Part shown: piece by piece, positions 34,774 to 43,519 of the stretch | How positions within the stretch are numbered: position 1 is the first letter of the stretch | How the letters are laid out: the number at the start of each line of letters is the position of its first letter | Assembly: GCA_050954285.1 (NCBI GenBank) | Contig: JBPBPL010000012.1 | Location: 118,642-182,641, forward strand | Direction: 5' to 3' | Source of the DNA: Mucilaginibacter_A sp050954285 | Lineage (GTDB): Bacteria; Bacteroidota; Bacteroidia; Sphingobacteriales; Sphingobacteriaceae | DNA: 64,000 bases | Notes under the pieces: model-generated | Told to the model about the DNA's origin: nothing | Database searches by the model: none | The model's input: the letters and a program-made list of their open reading frames with translations, nothing else | Made by a program: the position numbers and the translations under genes

Positions 34774-35388
34774 CTAAAATAAACCGTTGATTTCTACTTC
34801 AATTTTCTCAATCACAGAACTTAAATCTTCGGTATTATTGGCAAAATCCAGCTTGTCTTTATCCAGAATCAGCAGTTTGCCACTATCATAACTTTTAATC
34901 CACTTTTCATACTTTTCGTTAAGCTTGGACAGATAATCCAGGCGGATGCCAATTTCATATTCCCGGCCACGGCGCTGAATATTATTGACCAAAGTCGGCA
35001 CAGAAGCTTTCAAATAAATCAGCAAATCCGGCGGTTTGATAAACGAAGTGATATTGTCGAAAATCTTGCGGTAGTTTTCGTAATCGCGTTCTGTCATCAG
35101 ATCCATATCGCGCAAATTGGCCGCAAAAATGAAAGCATCTTCATAAATCGTTCGGTCCTGGATGATATTGGCTTTACTTTTCTGGATTTCCATAATTTGC
35201 TGGAAACGACTGTTTAGAAAGAAAATCTGCAAATTAAAACTCCAGCGTTTCATGTCGCCGTAAAAATCTTCCAGGTACGGATTGTTTTCTACCGATTCGT
35301 ATTGCGGCTGCCAGCCGTAATTTTTGGCCAGCAATTCGGTTAGCGTGGTTTTTCCGGCTCCAATATTTCCAACAACGGCGATGTGCAT
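34774..35388 (-). CDS. Deoxynucleoside kinase (dAK/dGK family)
   Basis: 204 residues. P-loop GNIGAGKTTL (about 7-16), the substrate-recognition DRT segment IIQDRTIYEDAFIF (about 75-88) and the lid region RRGREYE (about 139-145) match deoxyadenosine/deoxyguanosine kinases. It phosphorylates salvaged deoxynucleosides. It lies between trpS and kdsB on one strand; operon membership uncertain. Confidence 0.92.
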   Translation of the reverse strand: MHIAVVGNIGAGKTTLTELLAKNYGWQPQYESVENNPYLEDFYGDMKRWSFNLQIFFLNSRFQQIMEIQKSKANIIQDRTIYEDAFIFAANLRDMDLMTERDYENYRKIFDNITSFIKPPDLLIYLKASVPTLVNNIQRRGREYEIGIRLDYLSKLNEKYEKWIKSYDSGKLLILDKDKLDFANNTEDLSSVIEKIEVEINGLF

Positions 35389-35450
35389 TTTTTTTAGGTT
35401 TGAGGTAGGAGAGTCGAGGTTTCAGCCTCGGACTATTTATGATTAACCAA

Positions 35451-36446
35451 CTAAAACTTCTTGAATCCGATAATTTCCCGTACTTCTTTCAACGTTTTTT
35501 GGGCGCTTTCCCGTGCTTTTACAGCTCCGAAACGGCTCACTTGTCGCAGGTAAGAATCATTTTTGGCAATGTCTTCAATGCGTTCCCGAATTGGAGCAGT
35601 AGCAACAATCATATCTTCGGCCAGCTGCTTTTTAAAATCACCGTAACGGATCTGGCATTTGTGGTATAAATCATCAAAATGCGTTAAAGTATCTGCGGAG
35701 GAAACGACTTTCATCAGATCAAAAAGATTCTGGATTTCTGCTGGCTTGGGCTGGTTTTCTGCTGTCGGGCCGCTATCTGTCACCGCGCGCATTACTTTTT
35801 TGCGGATTATTTCAGGAGAATCAGCTAAAAAAACAGCATTTCCTTCACCTTCGGATTTTCCCATTTTTCCTTTGCCATCCAAACCTGGGATCTTCACCAA
35901 ACTTTCACTAAAACTAAAAGCAAAAGGTTCCGGGAAATAATCATGATTATATAAACGATTGAAACGATTGCCAAACGTACGCGCCATTTCCAAATGCTGT
36001 TCCTGATCTTTTCCAACCGGAACTTTCGTGGCGCGGTGCATCAAAATATCAGCCGTCATCAAAACTGGATAAGTGAGCAAACCGGCGTTTACATTTTCCG
36101 GCTGCGACCGAATTTTATCCTTAAAAGAAGCACTGCGTTCCAGTTCGCCTAAATAAGAATTCATGTTGAGGTACAAATACAGTTCCGTTACTTCCGGCAC
36201 TTCGGATTGGATGTAAATCGTAGCTTTTTCAGGATCAATTCCGGCTGCCAGATATTCTACGAGAACCTGTTTTACATTTTGGTGCAGATCAGCAGGTGTT
36301 GGGTGCGTGGTGAGCGAATGCAGATCGGCAATGAAGAAAAAACAATTATATTCATGCTGCATTTTGACGAAGTTTTGCACCGCTCCGTAGTAATTTCCCA
36401 AATGCAGTTTTCCGGTAGATCGGATGCCGCTGACAACAGTTTCCAT
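35451..36446 (-). CDS. trpS: Tryptophan--tRNA ligase
   Basis: About 331 residues from ATG 36446 (METVVSGIRSTGKLHLGNYYGA), set by the family N-terminus; the frame stays open 22 codons upstream, across the plsC start. The HIGH-like motif is GKLHLGNY and the KMSKS-like motif appears as GKMGKSEG (about 196-203). Class I synthetase, usual length. A motif copy (36121-36133) encodes SASFKD. Divergent from plsC. Confidence 0.95.
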   Translation of the reverse strand: METVVSGIRSTGKLHLGNYYGAVQNFVKMQHEYNCFFFIADLHSLTTHPTPADLHQNVKQVLVEYLAAGIDPEKATIYIQSEVPEVTELYLYLNMNSYLGELERSASFKDKIRSQPENVNAGLLTYPVLMTADILMHRATKVPVGKDQEQHLEMARTFGNRFNRLYNHDYFPEPFAFSFSESLVKIPGLDGKGKMGKSEGEGNAVFLADSPEIIRKKVMRAVTDSGPTAENQPKPAEIQNLFDLMKVVSSADTLTHFDDLYHKCQIRYGDFKKQLAEDMIVATAPIRERIEDIAKNDSYLRQVSRFGAVKARESAQKTLKEVREIIGFKKF

Positions 36447-36479
36447 AGGCCGCGAAAGTAAGGATTTTTTATATTTTTG

Positions 36480-37223
36480 ATGCTGATGAAATTGATGATC
36501 CGGAAGCTGCACACTTACTTTTACATGTTCTCGGTGCTGTTTTTATACCTGTTTTTTCATCCGTTTTTTTATTATTTCTCCCGAAAACCGGAACGTTATT
36601 TCACCCTAAATAAACTTCGCACCAAATGGGCAAAATGGAGTTCGGCCATGAGCGGTATTTTTTATCAGCTGGAATTTGAAGTTGATTTTGACCGAAAAAA
36701 AACATACGTAATCTGCCCAAACCATACTTCAAACCTGGATGTTTCCTGGGCAACGTTGATCCTCAAAAGTAATTTTGCTTTTATGGGAAAAGAGGAATTA
36801 CTGCAAAACCCAACCACCAAACTGTTTTTTAAAACGATAGACATTACCGTGAAAAGAGACAGCAATATTTCTGCTTTCAAAGCTTTTAAACGTGCTTCGG
36901 AGTATCTGAAAAACGGTATCACAATGATCATTTTCCCCGAAGGAAAAATTGCAGAAAGTTACCCGCCGCAATTGCATAATTTTAAAATCGGCCCATTTCG
37001 GCTGGCGATTGAACAGCAGGTTCCGGTTGTGCCGGTTACTTCGTTCAATACCTGGAAAATGTTGTGGGATGATGGTTTGCAATACGGCAGCCGGCCCGGA
37101 ATCTGTAATATTTTTGTGCACAAACCGATAGAAACCGTAGGTTTGAAACTGGCTGATGCAGATGCTTTGCGGGATCAGGTTTACCAAATCATCAGCCAAA
37201 AACTAAAAGATTATGAAAATTGA
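36480..37223 (+). CDS. plsC: 1-acyl-sn-glycerol-3-phosphate acyltransferase
   Basis: About 247 residues. An N-terminal membrane helix is followed by the acyltransferase motifs NHTSNLDVSW (HxxxxD, about 80-89), the acceptor-binding region, and FPEGKIAES (about 152-160). Makes phosphatidic acid from lysophosphatidic acid. Several ATG codons crowd the start (36480, 36486, 36498), so the first residues are uncertain; TATTTTTG immediately before may be a promoter element. The last 11 bases overlap gatC. A motif copy (36534-36546) codes for part of the membrane helix. Confidence 0.9.
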   Translation: MLMKLMIRKLHTYFYMFSVLFLYLFFHPFFYYFSRKPERYFTLNKLRTKWAKWSSAMSGIFYQLEFEVDFDRKKTYVICPNHTSNLDVSWATLILKSNFAFMGKEELLQNPTTKLFFKTIDITVKRDSNISAFKAFKRASEYLKNGITMIIFPEGKIAESYPPQLHNFKIGPFRLAIEQQVPVVPVTSFNTWKMLWDDGLQYGSRPGICNIFVHKPIETVGLKLADADALRDQVYQIISQKLKDYEN

Positions 37224-37503
37224 CATCAATACGGTTGATAAACTGGCCAAGCTGGCACGGTTGGAAATTGCGCCGGAAGAAAAGGAAAACGTGATCAAAG
37301 ATTTGAGCAAAATCCTGTCTTTTATGGAAAAACTGAACGAGCTGGACACCACTCATGTGGAACCGCTGGTTTATATGAGCCCCGGTGTAAACATCGCCAG
37401 AAATGATGTGGTAAAAGAAGTAATCACGCATGAAGAAGCTTTAAAAAATGCGCCCGACCACGATGAAAATTATTTTAAGATTCCAAAAGTGATCGGAAGA
37501 TAG
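37213..37503 (+). CDS. gatC: Asp-tRNA(Asn)/Glu-tRNA(Gln) amidotransferase subunit C
   Basis: 96 residues, full length. Typical pattern: VDKLAKLARLEIAPEEKENVIKDLSKILSFMEKLNELDT, then VEPLVY, then a C-terminal FKIPKVIGR. Subunit of the GatCAB complex that amidates mischarged tRNAs. gatA and gatB are not nearby. Its start overlaps the plsC end, so the two are cotranscribed. Confidence 0.95.
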   Translation: MKIDINTVDKLAKLARLEIAPEEKENVIKDLSKILSFMEKLNELDTTHVEPLVYMSPGVNIARNDVVKEVITHEEALKNAPDHDENYFKIPKVIGR

Positions 37504-37559
37504 GTTTTTGGTTCGGGATAAGCGGTATGAGTTATAGCTTTGAAACCTCTCACCTTTCC

Positions 37560-38510
37560 TTACGGATACGGCTGCATTTTTCCACACGAGCAGGCGCAAT
37601 TAAGATCGCTGACCTGCATTTTTTTTAAAAACGACTGGTAAAAACCACTGCGGTCGTTCATATCAAACACGTTATTTCCTTTATTACATTCAATCTCGCC
37701 ATTGATAAGGTTGGTGGTCATGCCAAAACCCGCCACACGTCCGGCTGTTTTATCGGCGTCGTTCGGCTGCCAGTTTCCGGTCATTACATCGTGTGCAGAT
37801 GGCTTGGCATTTTGCGGCATCATCCAGAAATAAATAGCCGTTTTGAAAGCTGTAACCGCATCAGCCGTAACCAGATCCGGATTTTGCAGTAGCTTATTTT
37901 TATCTCCAAAAATACAATCGCTGGCAAAACCATAATTGCCGTTGTAGCTTAATTGCAGCGGTCCGCGGCCATAATATTTTTTTCCGGCAACGGCAGGATA
38001 AACGTTATTGGGGTTGATATAAGCCTGACTGGTATTCAGTTCGTGCAAAAACATCAAACCGTCATTGTATTTTCCATCCACACCATTGCGGGTTTCGTGC
38101 GCACATTGCGCCAAAAAAGCTGCCAGTTCTTTCTTGTTCGTTTCCAAGTTTTTTTCGGAACAGAACTTCGAAAAATCAACGGTAAAAGAAGTGTATTTTT
38201 TTTGCTGCGCCCAAGGTTCGTTCCAGCCTTCATCCTGCCGAACCACAGTTAACTGATTGGTTTTTAAATATGTCCGCGTAATTTTATACATCCAGATATC
38301 TCTTCTTTCCACCAAAATTTTGACTTGAGATAGTTCTTTAATCGCCTGCAAAAATGCGCTGTAAGAATAAAATTTGTTCCGGATCGGAAATAGATCGTTG
38401 TACAATTTTGGCGTGAAGTAAGTGTTGATTGCCATTTTTTCAGCTGGTTTTGAAGCTGAAAGAGAACCAATAGCAATTATGCAACAAAAAATTAGAATCG
38501 TTTTTTTCAT
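37560..38510 (-). CDS. GH19 family chitinase, secreted
   Basis: About 316 residues from ATG 38510, chosen because MKKTILIFCCIIAIGSLSAS is a signal peptide. GH19 features: FLAQCAHETRNG with the catalytic Glu (about 134), a second acidic region FLHELNTS, and KYYGRGPLQLSYNGNYGFASD, the family's YGRGP(I/L)QLS signature. AGRVAGFGMTTNLINGEIEC follows, and the C-terminus has Cys pairs. Endochitinase exported from the cytoplasm, for chitin or fungal wall degradation. A motif copy lies 10 bases before the start. Confidence 0.9.
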   Translation of the reverse strand: MKKTILIFCCIIAIGSLSASKPAEKMAINTYFTPKLYNDLFPIRNKFYSYSAFLQAIKELSQVKILVERRDIWMYKITRTYLKTNQLTVVRQDEGWNEPWAQQKKYTSFTVDFSKFCSEKNLETNKKELAAFLAQCAHETRNGVDGKYNDGLMFLHELNTSQAYINPNNVYPAVAGKKYYGRGPLQLSYNGNYGFASDCIFGDKNKLLQNPDLVTADAVTAFKTAIYFWMMPQNAKPSAHDVMTGNWQPNDADKTAGRVAGFGMTTNLINGEIECNKGNNVFDMNDRSGFYQSFLKKMQVSDLNCACSCGKMQPYP

Positions 38511-38519
38511 TTTTGGGGT

Positions 38520-38562
38520 GATAAAAGAAGCATGAACATATCTGAACAAATGCTTCTTTTAC
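38520..38562. repeat. Inverted motif pair in a divergent promoter region
   Basis: GATAAAAGAAGCAT (38520-38533) and ATGCTTCTTTTAC (38550-38562), 16-base loop, arms facing GCAT-inward. Lies between the divergent chitinase and adenosyltransferase genes, where both promoters must be. Confidence 0.85.
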
Positions 38563-38611
38563 CGGCATTTTTTTGATGTAAACAAACTACTGCAAATTTA
38601 ATTGTATCAGC

Positions 38612-39160
38612 ATGAAACTTTATACCAAAACCGGCGATGGCGGCCAAACTTCGCTGATTGGCGGAACGCGCGTGCCCAAATATCATTTACGGATTGAAAG
38701 TTATGGTACGGTTGACGAATTAAATAGTTATATTGGCTTGATCCGCAGTCAGGAAATTGATAAAAAAGATGATTTGACGCTGAAAGAAATCCAGGATCGC
38801 TTGTTTACCATTGGTGCTTTGCTGGCTGCTGATCCGGAAAAATCTAAAATGAAAACTCCGGATTTGCATTTGCAGGATATAGAATTGTTAGAACAGGAAA
38901 TGGACAGGATAGAAGCAATTGTGCCGCCGCTGAAACATTTTATACTGCCCGGTGGTAATAATACCATTTCATTTTGCCATTTGGCACGTTGCGTTTGCCG
39001 GCGTGCAGAACGAATTACCATCGAGCTGTCAGAAAACAGTTTGGTAGATGAAAAGGTGAAAATTTATCTGAACAGACTGAGTGATTACTTGTTCATGCTG
39101 GCAAGAAAGATTGGTTTTGATCAAAACATAGCAGAAAATCCCTGGATTCCGAGAGCATAA
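38612..39160 (+). CDS. Cob(I)alamin adenosyltransferase, PduO type
   Basis: 182 residues. KTGDGGQTSLIGGTRVPK (about 5-22) is the ATP-binding signature of PduO-type enzymes. FILPGGNNTISFCHLARCVCRRAER (about 111-135) is the conserved second block. Converts cobalamin to adenosylcobalamin. The rest of a cobalamin pathway is not in the window, so it may serve salvage. No B12 riboswitch is visible upstream. Confidence 0.93.
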   Translation: MKLYTKTGDGGQTSLIGGTRVPKYHLRIESYGTVDELNSYIGLIRSQEIDKKDDLTLKEIQDRLFTIGALLAADPEKSKMKTPDLHLQDIELLEQEMDRIEAIVPPLKHFILPGGNNTISFCHLARCVCRRAERITIELSENSLVDEKVKIYLNRLSDYLFMLARKIGFDQNIAENPWIPRA

Positions 39161-39199
39161 TCTGCTAAAAAAAGTTTTAACAATCAAACTGAAATATTA

Positions 39200-39207
39200 T
39201 ACTTTTG
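39200..39207 (+). promoter_or_regulatory. Likely -7 element of the DUF2795 gene
   Basis: TACTTTTG matches TAnnTTTG, 27 bases before the start at 39235. Confidence 0.45.
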
Positions 39208-39234
39208 CAAACTTTTAAACAATAGATTTTAATT

Positions 39235-39456
39235 ATGTATTGGACACTTGAACTGGCATCACATTTAGAAGATGCACCATGGCCGGCAACAAAAGATGAA
39301 CTGATTGATTATGCCATACGTTCCGGAGCACCGGTTGAGGTAATTGAAAATTTACAGGCTTTGGAGGACGATGGCGAGCCGTATGAAAATATAGAAGAAA
39401 TTTGGCCTGATTATCCTACAAAGGATGATTTCTTTTTTAACGAAGACGAATATTAA
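39235..39456 (+). CDS. DUF2795 small protein
   Basis: 73 residues, very acidic. MYWTLELASHLEDAPWPATKDELIDYAIRSG and VIENLQALEDDGEPYE, ending in an acidic tail, match the DUF2795 family, a short winged-helix-like protein conserved across Bacteroidota and usually near-identical between genera. Function unknown. Own promoter. Confidence 0.88.
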   Translation: MYWTLELASHLEDAPWPATKDELIDYAIRSGAPVEVIENLQALEDDGEPYENIEEIWPDYPTKDDFFFNEDEY

Positions 39457-39537
39457 CAATCTGAAATAGCAATTTAAGCTCTCAGATAACCATTTTTAGC
39501 GATAAAAATTTGTTGCTGCATATTTTTGGAATAGTTT

Positions 39538-39545
39538 TAGCTTTG
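39538..39545 (+). promoter_or_regulatory. Likely -7 element of the small membrane gene
   Basis: TAGCTTTG (TAnnTTTG) lies 46 bases before the start at 39592. TTTG at 39509 is a possible -33 element, a few bases further than ideal. Confidence 0.45.
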
Positions 39546-39591
39546 GGTAGATTCAAATAAAACAATCTACTTAAACCTAAACACAAAAACT

Positions 39592-39753
39592 ATGGGAAAT
39601 TTACTTTATCTAATCGCAGTAATTCTGGTTATTATCTGGGCAATTGGCTTTCTGTTTCACGGATTGGGAACATTTGGTGACGGCGGAATCATCCACGTTT
39701 TGCTGGTTATTGCAATTATCATTGTTTTGCTAAAAGTGATCAGAAGAGCTTAA
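39592..39753 (+). CDS. Small membrane protein, lmo0937/DUF5670-like
   Basis: 53 residues: MGNLLYLIAVILVIIWAIGF, then a short GLGTFGDGG turn and a second hydrophobic helix ending in KVIRRA. Two-helix hairpin membrane protein of the lmo0937 (DUF5670) type, widespread in Bacteroidota and often stress-induced. The clean ATG, upstream TAnnTTTG and terminator just downstream support expression. Confidence 0.85.
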   Translation: MGNLLYLIAVILVIIWAIGFLFHGLGTFGDGGIIHVLLVIAIIIVLLKVIRRA

Positions 39754-39769
39754 TATACGCTTCAATAAC

Positions 39770-39804
39770 AATGAAAAGAGCCGCAGTTAGTGGCTCTTTT
39801 CATT
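39770..39804. terminator. Bidirectional terminator, small membrane gene / ispD
   Basis: AATGAAAAGAGCC and GGCTCTTTTCATT pair perfectly around a 9-base loop. The ispD stop codon (39787-39789) lies inside the loop. Confidence 0.85.
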
Positions 39805-40464
39805 TAAAATCATTTCTGCTAAACGCAAATCAGTAGGAAAAGTAATTTTGAAATTATCAGGATCGCCGTTTAATAAATTAATCTGCACGCCAGAACTTTC
39901 TGCAACGCTGGCATCATCCGTAAAGTGCTCGTGATAGGGTTGTTCGTAAGCTTTTTTGATGATTTTGGATTGAAAAGTTTGCGGCGTTTGTACCAAAAAT
40001 ACTTCAGCTCTGTTCAAACTTTGCGAAATGCCGGTTGAGTTTTGCAAACGAACAGAATCTTTACTCGGTACAGCAACTACAGCATTGACATTTTTCAAGG
40101 CTAATTCATAAGCATCATCAATAATTTTAGTAGAAATTAGCGGGCGAACTGCATCATGAATAGCAATAACCGAATCTTCTTCTATCAAATCCAATGCTTC
40201 TTTTACACTATAAAATCTGGTGCTTCCACCAGCAACTAACTGATGCTCAATAGTAAAATTATGTTCCAAGCATAAATTTTTCCATAAACCAAAATGCTGT
40301 TCATTCAAAACAACCAGTATTTCAGGTTTTTGGGCTGAAGCAAAGAAAGCCGCAATCGTGTGCATGATTACCGGCTCTCCGTTTAATAATAAAAATTGTT
40401 TTGGTATTTCTGTTTGCATCCTCGTGCCCGAACCGCCTGCAACAATTACTGCATAATATTTCAT
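39787..40464 (-). CDS. ispD: 2-C-methyl-D-erythritol 4-phosphate cytidylyltransferase
   Basis: 225 residues. AGGSGTRMQTEIPKQFLLLNG (about 9-29) is the CTP-binding signature; HDAVRPLIS (about 104-112), and NRAEVFLVQTPQTF and FTDDASVAE toward the C-terminus, are conserved. Third step of the MEP isoprenoid pathway. Downstream of queA by 40 bases. A motif copy (40194-40206) encodes VKEAL. Confidence 0.95.
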   Translation of the reverse strand: MKYYAVIVAGGSGTRMQTEIPKQFLLLNGEPVIMHTIAAFFASAQKPEILVVLNEQHFGLWKNLCLEHNFTIEHQLVAGGSTRFYSVKEALDLIEEDSVIAIHDAVRPLISTKIIDDAYELALKNVNAVVAVPSKDSVRLQNSTGISQSLNRAEVFLVQTPQTFQSKIIKKAYEQPYHEHFTDDASVAESSGVQINLLNGDPDNFKITFPTDLRLAEMILNEKSH

Positions 40465-40492
40465 AACTACAGCGGAGATAGATTTTAAGGTG

Positions 40493-40506
40493 CTAAAAGA
40501 AGTATC
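40493..40506 (+). repeat. Dispersed motif, TC type, overlapping the queA stop
   Basis: CTAAAAGAAGTATC preceded by GATTTTAAGGTG. On the minus strand the queA TGA stop runs into the motif (TGATACTTCTTTTAG). Confidence 0.78.
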
Positions 40507-41554
40507 AGATAATCAGCATGGCATCACCATAACTGTAAAAATTATATTTTTCTTTGATGGCTACTTCATACGCATTCATCACATGATCATACCCGCCAAA
40601 AGCAGAAACCATCATCAATAAAGTTGATTCTGGCGTATGAAAATTGGTGATCATTGAGTTGGCGATACTGAAATCGTATGGTGGAAAAATGAATTTGCTC
40701 GTCCAGTCATTAGCAGCTTTTAGCGTGTGGTTTGCAGAAACAGCAGATTCAATGGAGCGCATGGAAGTAGTTCCTACGGCACAGATTTTACGTTTATTTT
40801 CGATGCCACGGTTTACAATATCCGCTTGTTTTTGCTCGATGATAAACTGCTCCGAATCCATCTTGTGCTTCGTCAGGTCTTCTACCTCAACCGGGCGAAA
40901 AGTACCCAAACCAATATGCAAAGTTACCTCTGCAAATTCTACACCTTTCAGTTCCAAACGTTTTAATAGTTCGCGGCTGAAATGTAAACCAGCAGTTGGT
41001 GCGGCAACAGCACCTTCGTTTTTGGCAAAAATTGTTTGATAACGTTCTTTATCATCGGCAGTAGCTTTGCGTTTGATGTATTTTGGAAGCGGAGTTTCGC
41101 CTAAAATCTCCACGTTTTTCCTGAATTCTTCGTCAGTTCCATCAAACAAAAAGCGGATAGTACGGCCGCGTGAAGTGGTGTTATCCACAACTTCGGCAAT
41201 CAGCAAATCGTCATCACCAAAATAAAGTTTATTGCCTACACGGATTTTACGGGCCGGATCAACCAAAACATCCCATAAACGAAGTTCTTTGTTTAGTTCG
41301 CGCAGCAAAAAAACCTCGATGGTAGCACCGGTTTTTTCTTTGTTGCCATACAAACGGGCCGGAAAAACTTTGGTATTATTCAGGATCATTACGTCTTTAT
41401 CATCATAATAATCCAAAATATCTTTAAAAATTTTATGTTCTATTTTGCCCGAATCTTTGTGCAATACCATCAGTCGGGCTTCATCACGTTTTTCTGATGG
41501 AGAATGTGCGATTAATGATTCTGGTAAATTGAACTTAAATTGAGATAATTTCAT
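40505..41554 (-). CDS. queA: S-adenosylmethionine:tRNA ribosyltransferase-isomerase
   Basis: 349 residues, normal length. Signatures: FNLPESLIAHSPSEKRDEARLMVL at the N-terminus, VFPARLYGNKEKTGA (about 63-77), the AAPTAGLHFSRELL block (about 182-195), HIGLGTFRPVEVEDLTKHKMDSE and ITNFHTPESTLLMMVSAF. Adds the epoxyqueuosine ring in tRNA queuosine synthesis; queE is also in the window (60 kb) but unlinked. Confidence 0.96.
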   Translation of the reverse strand: MKLSQFKFNLPESLIAHSPSEKRDEARLMVLHKDSGKIEHKIFKDILDYYDDKDVMILNNTKVFPARLYGNKEKTGATIEVFLLRELNKELRLWDVLVDPARKIRVGNKLYFGDDDLLIAEVVDNTTSRGRTIRFLFDGTDEEFRKNVEILGETPLPKYIKRKATADDKERYQTIFAKNEGAVAAPTAGLHFSRELLKRLELKGVEFAEVTLHIGLGTFRPVEVEDLTKHKMDSEQFIIEQKQADIVNRGIENKRKICAVGTTSMRSIESAVSANHTLKAANDWTSKFIFPPYDFSIANSMITNFHTPESTLLMMVSAFGGYDHVMNAYEVAIKEKYNFYSYGDAMLII

Positions 41555-41719
41555 GCTTTAACGTAATAAATTTCAGGGCGCAAATGTACAAATAACAATT
41601 CTTTTTTGTATGGAATTGTTTTGCTCTAATCCAAATCCTGAATTTTTTGCTGATCAGATCAATTTCCAGCCTTTTTGCTGTAACATAAAACCTTTAAGCC
41701 AATCTTTATTATATTGCCG

Positions 41720-41749
41720 ATGCTGTTTTTATGCCGATAAAAACAGCAT
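41720..41749. repeat. Inverted motif pair, GT type, tight hairpin
   Basis: ATGCTGTTTTTAT, loop GCCG, then its exact complement. The loop is identical to that of the pair at 9233-9278. It ends 24 bases before the histidine kinase ATG and could shape its mRNA leader. Confidence 0.9.
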
Positions 41750-41773
41750 TGCTTAAACCCAAAATGTATTCTG

Positions 41774-43126
41774 ATGGATAGTGTTTCCTTTAGCATTGTT
41801 ATTATATTGATCCGGAAGATTCAAAGTATATTAAAAGAATCTTCGCATCCGCCGGTTTGGGATAAAGTGATTAAGGCCGGGATGCCACTTGCACTTTCGC
41901 TGTTGATGTTTCAAATATTTTTTGATCATGATCAGCAAATTGGGTGGGTTTGGATTGTTGTGCTGCTTACAATAATCCGTGTTATTTACCAGCAACCAGA
42001 ATTGTATTCTATTCGTGCTTTTAGTTTTACCATTTTGCCTTATGTGGGCATCTCGATTTTAAAAAACTTAGCCATCCTGTTCCTTAAAGATCCTGATCAT
42101 AAATGGATTGGGTATTTAGAAACAGTACAGAGTTTTGCTGTTATCTGGATTTTTGCTACATGGTACATTGCTTATCGCCAGGAAAAGGCAACAAAAAAAG
42201 AGCTGGAAGAGCGGCGGCTGGAAGAACTGCAAAATAAAGCCATTGCCGAACGTAAAGTAGAACTGGAAGTTTTGGTGAAGGAAAGAACAGCCGAATTGCT
42301 AAGTCAAACAGCCGAATTACAACACGCTTTGGCAGAACTTCGGACGACGCAGGATCAACTCATTCAATCAGAAAAACTGGCTTCGCTGGGAGAACTCACC
42401 GCTGGCATCGCCCACGAAATCCAGAACCCGTTAAATTTTGTCAATAATTTTTCGGAAGTAAGTGCAGAATTGATTGACGAAATGGGAGAGGAGCTGGAAA
42501 AAGGTGATGTAAAAGAAGCATTGGCCATCGCAACAGATATTAAACAAAACCTTGAAAAAATCCGTCATCACGGCAAACGCGCAGACGGCATTGTAAAAGG
42601 GATGCTGCAACATAGTCGCAATAACAGCGGCGAGCGGCAATTAACCGATTTAAATTCTCTGGCTGATGAATATTTGCGCCTGAGCTATCACGGTTTGCGG
42701 GCGAAAGACAAAACTTTTAATGCCACCATGACCACGCATTACCAGGAAAATCTGCCCCAAATCAATATTGTGCCGCAAGATATTGGCCGTGTTTTGCTCA
42801 ATTTGTTCAACAATGCGTTTTACGCAACCCAGCAAAAACAGAAACAGATTGGTACTGCTTATAAACCTGAAATTATGGTCAATACTTCTTTTACCAATGA
42901 TTTTTTGGTGATCAGCGTGAAAGATAACGGAACCGGCATCCCGGAGGAAATCCAGGATAAAATATTACAGCCTTTTTTCACTACAAAACCAACTGGCGAA
43001 GGCACAGGTTTGGGTTTGAGTTTAAGTTATGATATTGTGGTAAAAGGCCACGTCGGGAAGATTGATATTGTAAGTAAAGAAGGCGAAGGCAGTGAGTTTA
43101 TAATCAGCTTGCCGCTATCTGCCTAA
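41774..43126 (+). CDS. Membrane sensor histidine kinase
   Basis: 450 residues. Four to five N-terminal membrane helices (about 30-140) with no large extracytoplasmic sensor are followed by a coiled coil (about 140-200). The DHp domain has the phosphoacceptor His in GIAHEIQNPLNFVNNF (about 216). The HATPase domain has an N box (LLNLFNNAFYAT), G1 DNGTGIP and G2 GEGTGLGLSLSYDIV. First gene of a three-gene operon with two response regulators, its presumed phosphorelay partners. Motif copies at 42509 and 42882 lie in frame. Confidence 0.92.
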   Translation: MDSVSFSIVIILIRKIQSILKESSHPPVWDKVIKAGMPLALSLLMFQIFFDHDQQIGWVWIVVLLTIIRVIYQQPELYSIRAFSFTILPYVGISILKNLAILFLKDPDHKWIGYLETVQSFAVIWIFATWYIAYRQEKATKKELEERRLEELQNKAIAERKVELEVLVKERTAELLSQTAELQHALAELRTTQDQLIQSEKLASLGELTAGIAHEIQNPLNFVNNFSEVSAELIDEMGEELEKGDVKEALAIATDIKQNLEKIRHHGKRADGIVKGMLQHSRNNSGERQLTDLNSLADEYLRLSYHGLRAKDKTFNATMTTHYQENLPQINIVPQDIGRVLLNLFNNAFYATQQKQKQIGTAYKPEIMVNTSFTNDFLVISVKDNGTGIPEEIQDKILQPFFTTKPTGEGTGLGLSLSYDIVVKGHVGKIDIVSKEGEGSEFIISLPLSA

Positions 43127-43138
43127 ATAATATAAAAA

Positions 43139-43519
43139 ATGATGAAAATATTGGTGGTAGATGATGAAGCCGATGTGCAGCCACTGTTTATGCAGCGGTT
43201 TCGTAAGGAAATTAAAAATGGAGAGATTAAGTTCAGTTTTGCCCTTTCCGGAGAGGAAGCTTTGGATTATCTGCATGAGCATTTTTCGGAAATTGTGCTG
43301 ATTCTGTCCGATATCAATATGCCAGGCATGAGCGGTCTGGATTTACTGAAAGAAATCAGACACGAACATCTTTCTGCGCCGCCATATGTGATGATGGTAA
43401 CGGCTTATAGCGACGAGGAGAGTTATAATCAGGCCATGCAAAACGGTGCCAACGATTTTTTAACCAAACCGGTTGATTTTACCAGCTTAAAAGAGAAACT
43501 TAAAACATACCTTGCATAA
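43139..43519 (+). CDS. Single-domain response regulator
   Basis: 126 residues, a CheY-like receiver only. Acidic pocket VDDEAD (about 7-12), phosphoacceptor Asp in LSDINMPGMSGLDLL (about 60), and conserved Lys in FLTKPVDF (about 110). No output domain, so it probably acts by protein interaction or phosphate shuttling. It lies 12 bases after the kinase, and its stop overlaps the next start by one base. Confidence 0.93.
   Translation: MMKILVVDDEADVQPLFMQRFRKEIKNGEIKFSFALSGEEALDYLHEHFSEIVLILSDINMPGMSGLDLLKEIRHEHLSAPPYVMMVTAYSDEESYNQAMQNGANDFLTKPVDFTSLKEKLKTYLA

Noticed and set aside
38563..38611. Cobalamin riboswitch before the adenosyltransferase
   Set aside because: Spacer is too short and lacks the B12-box sequence.
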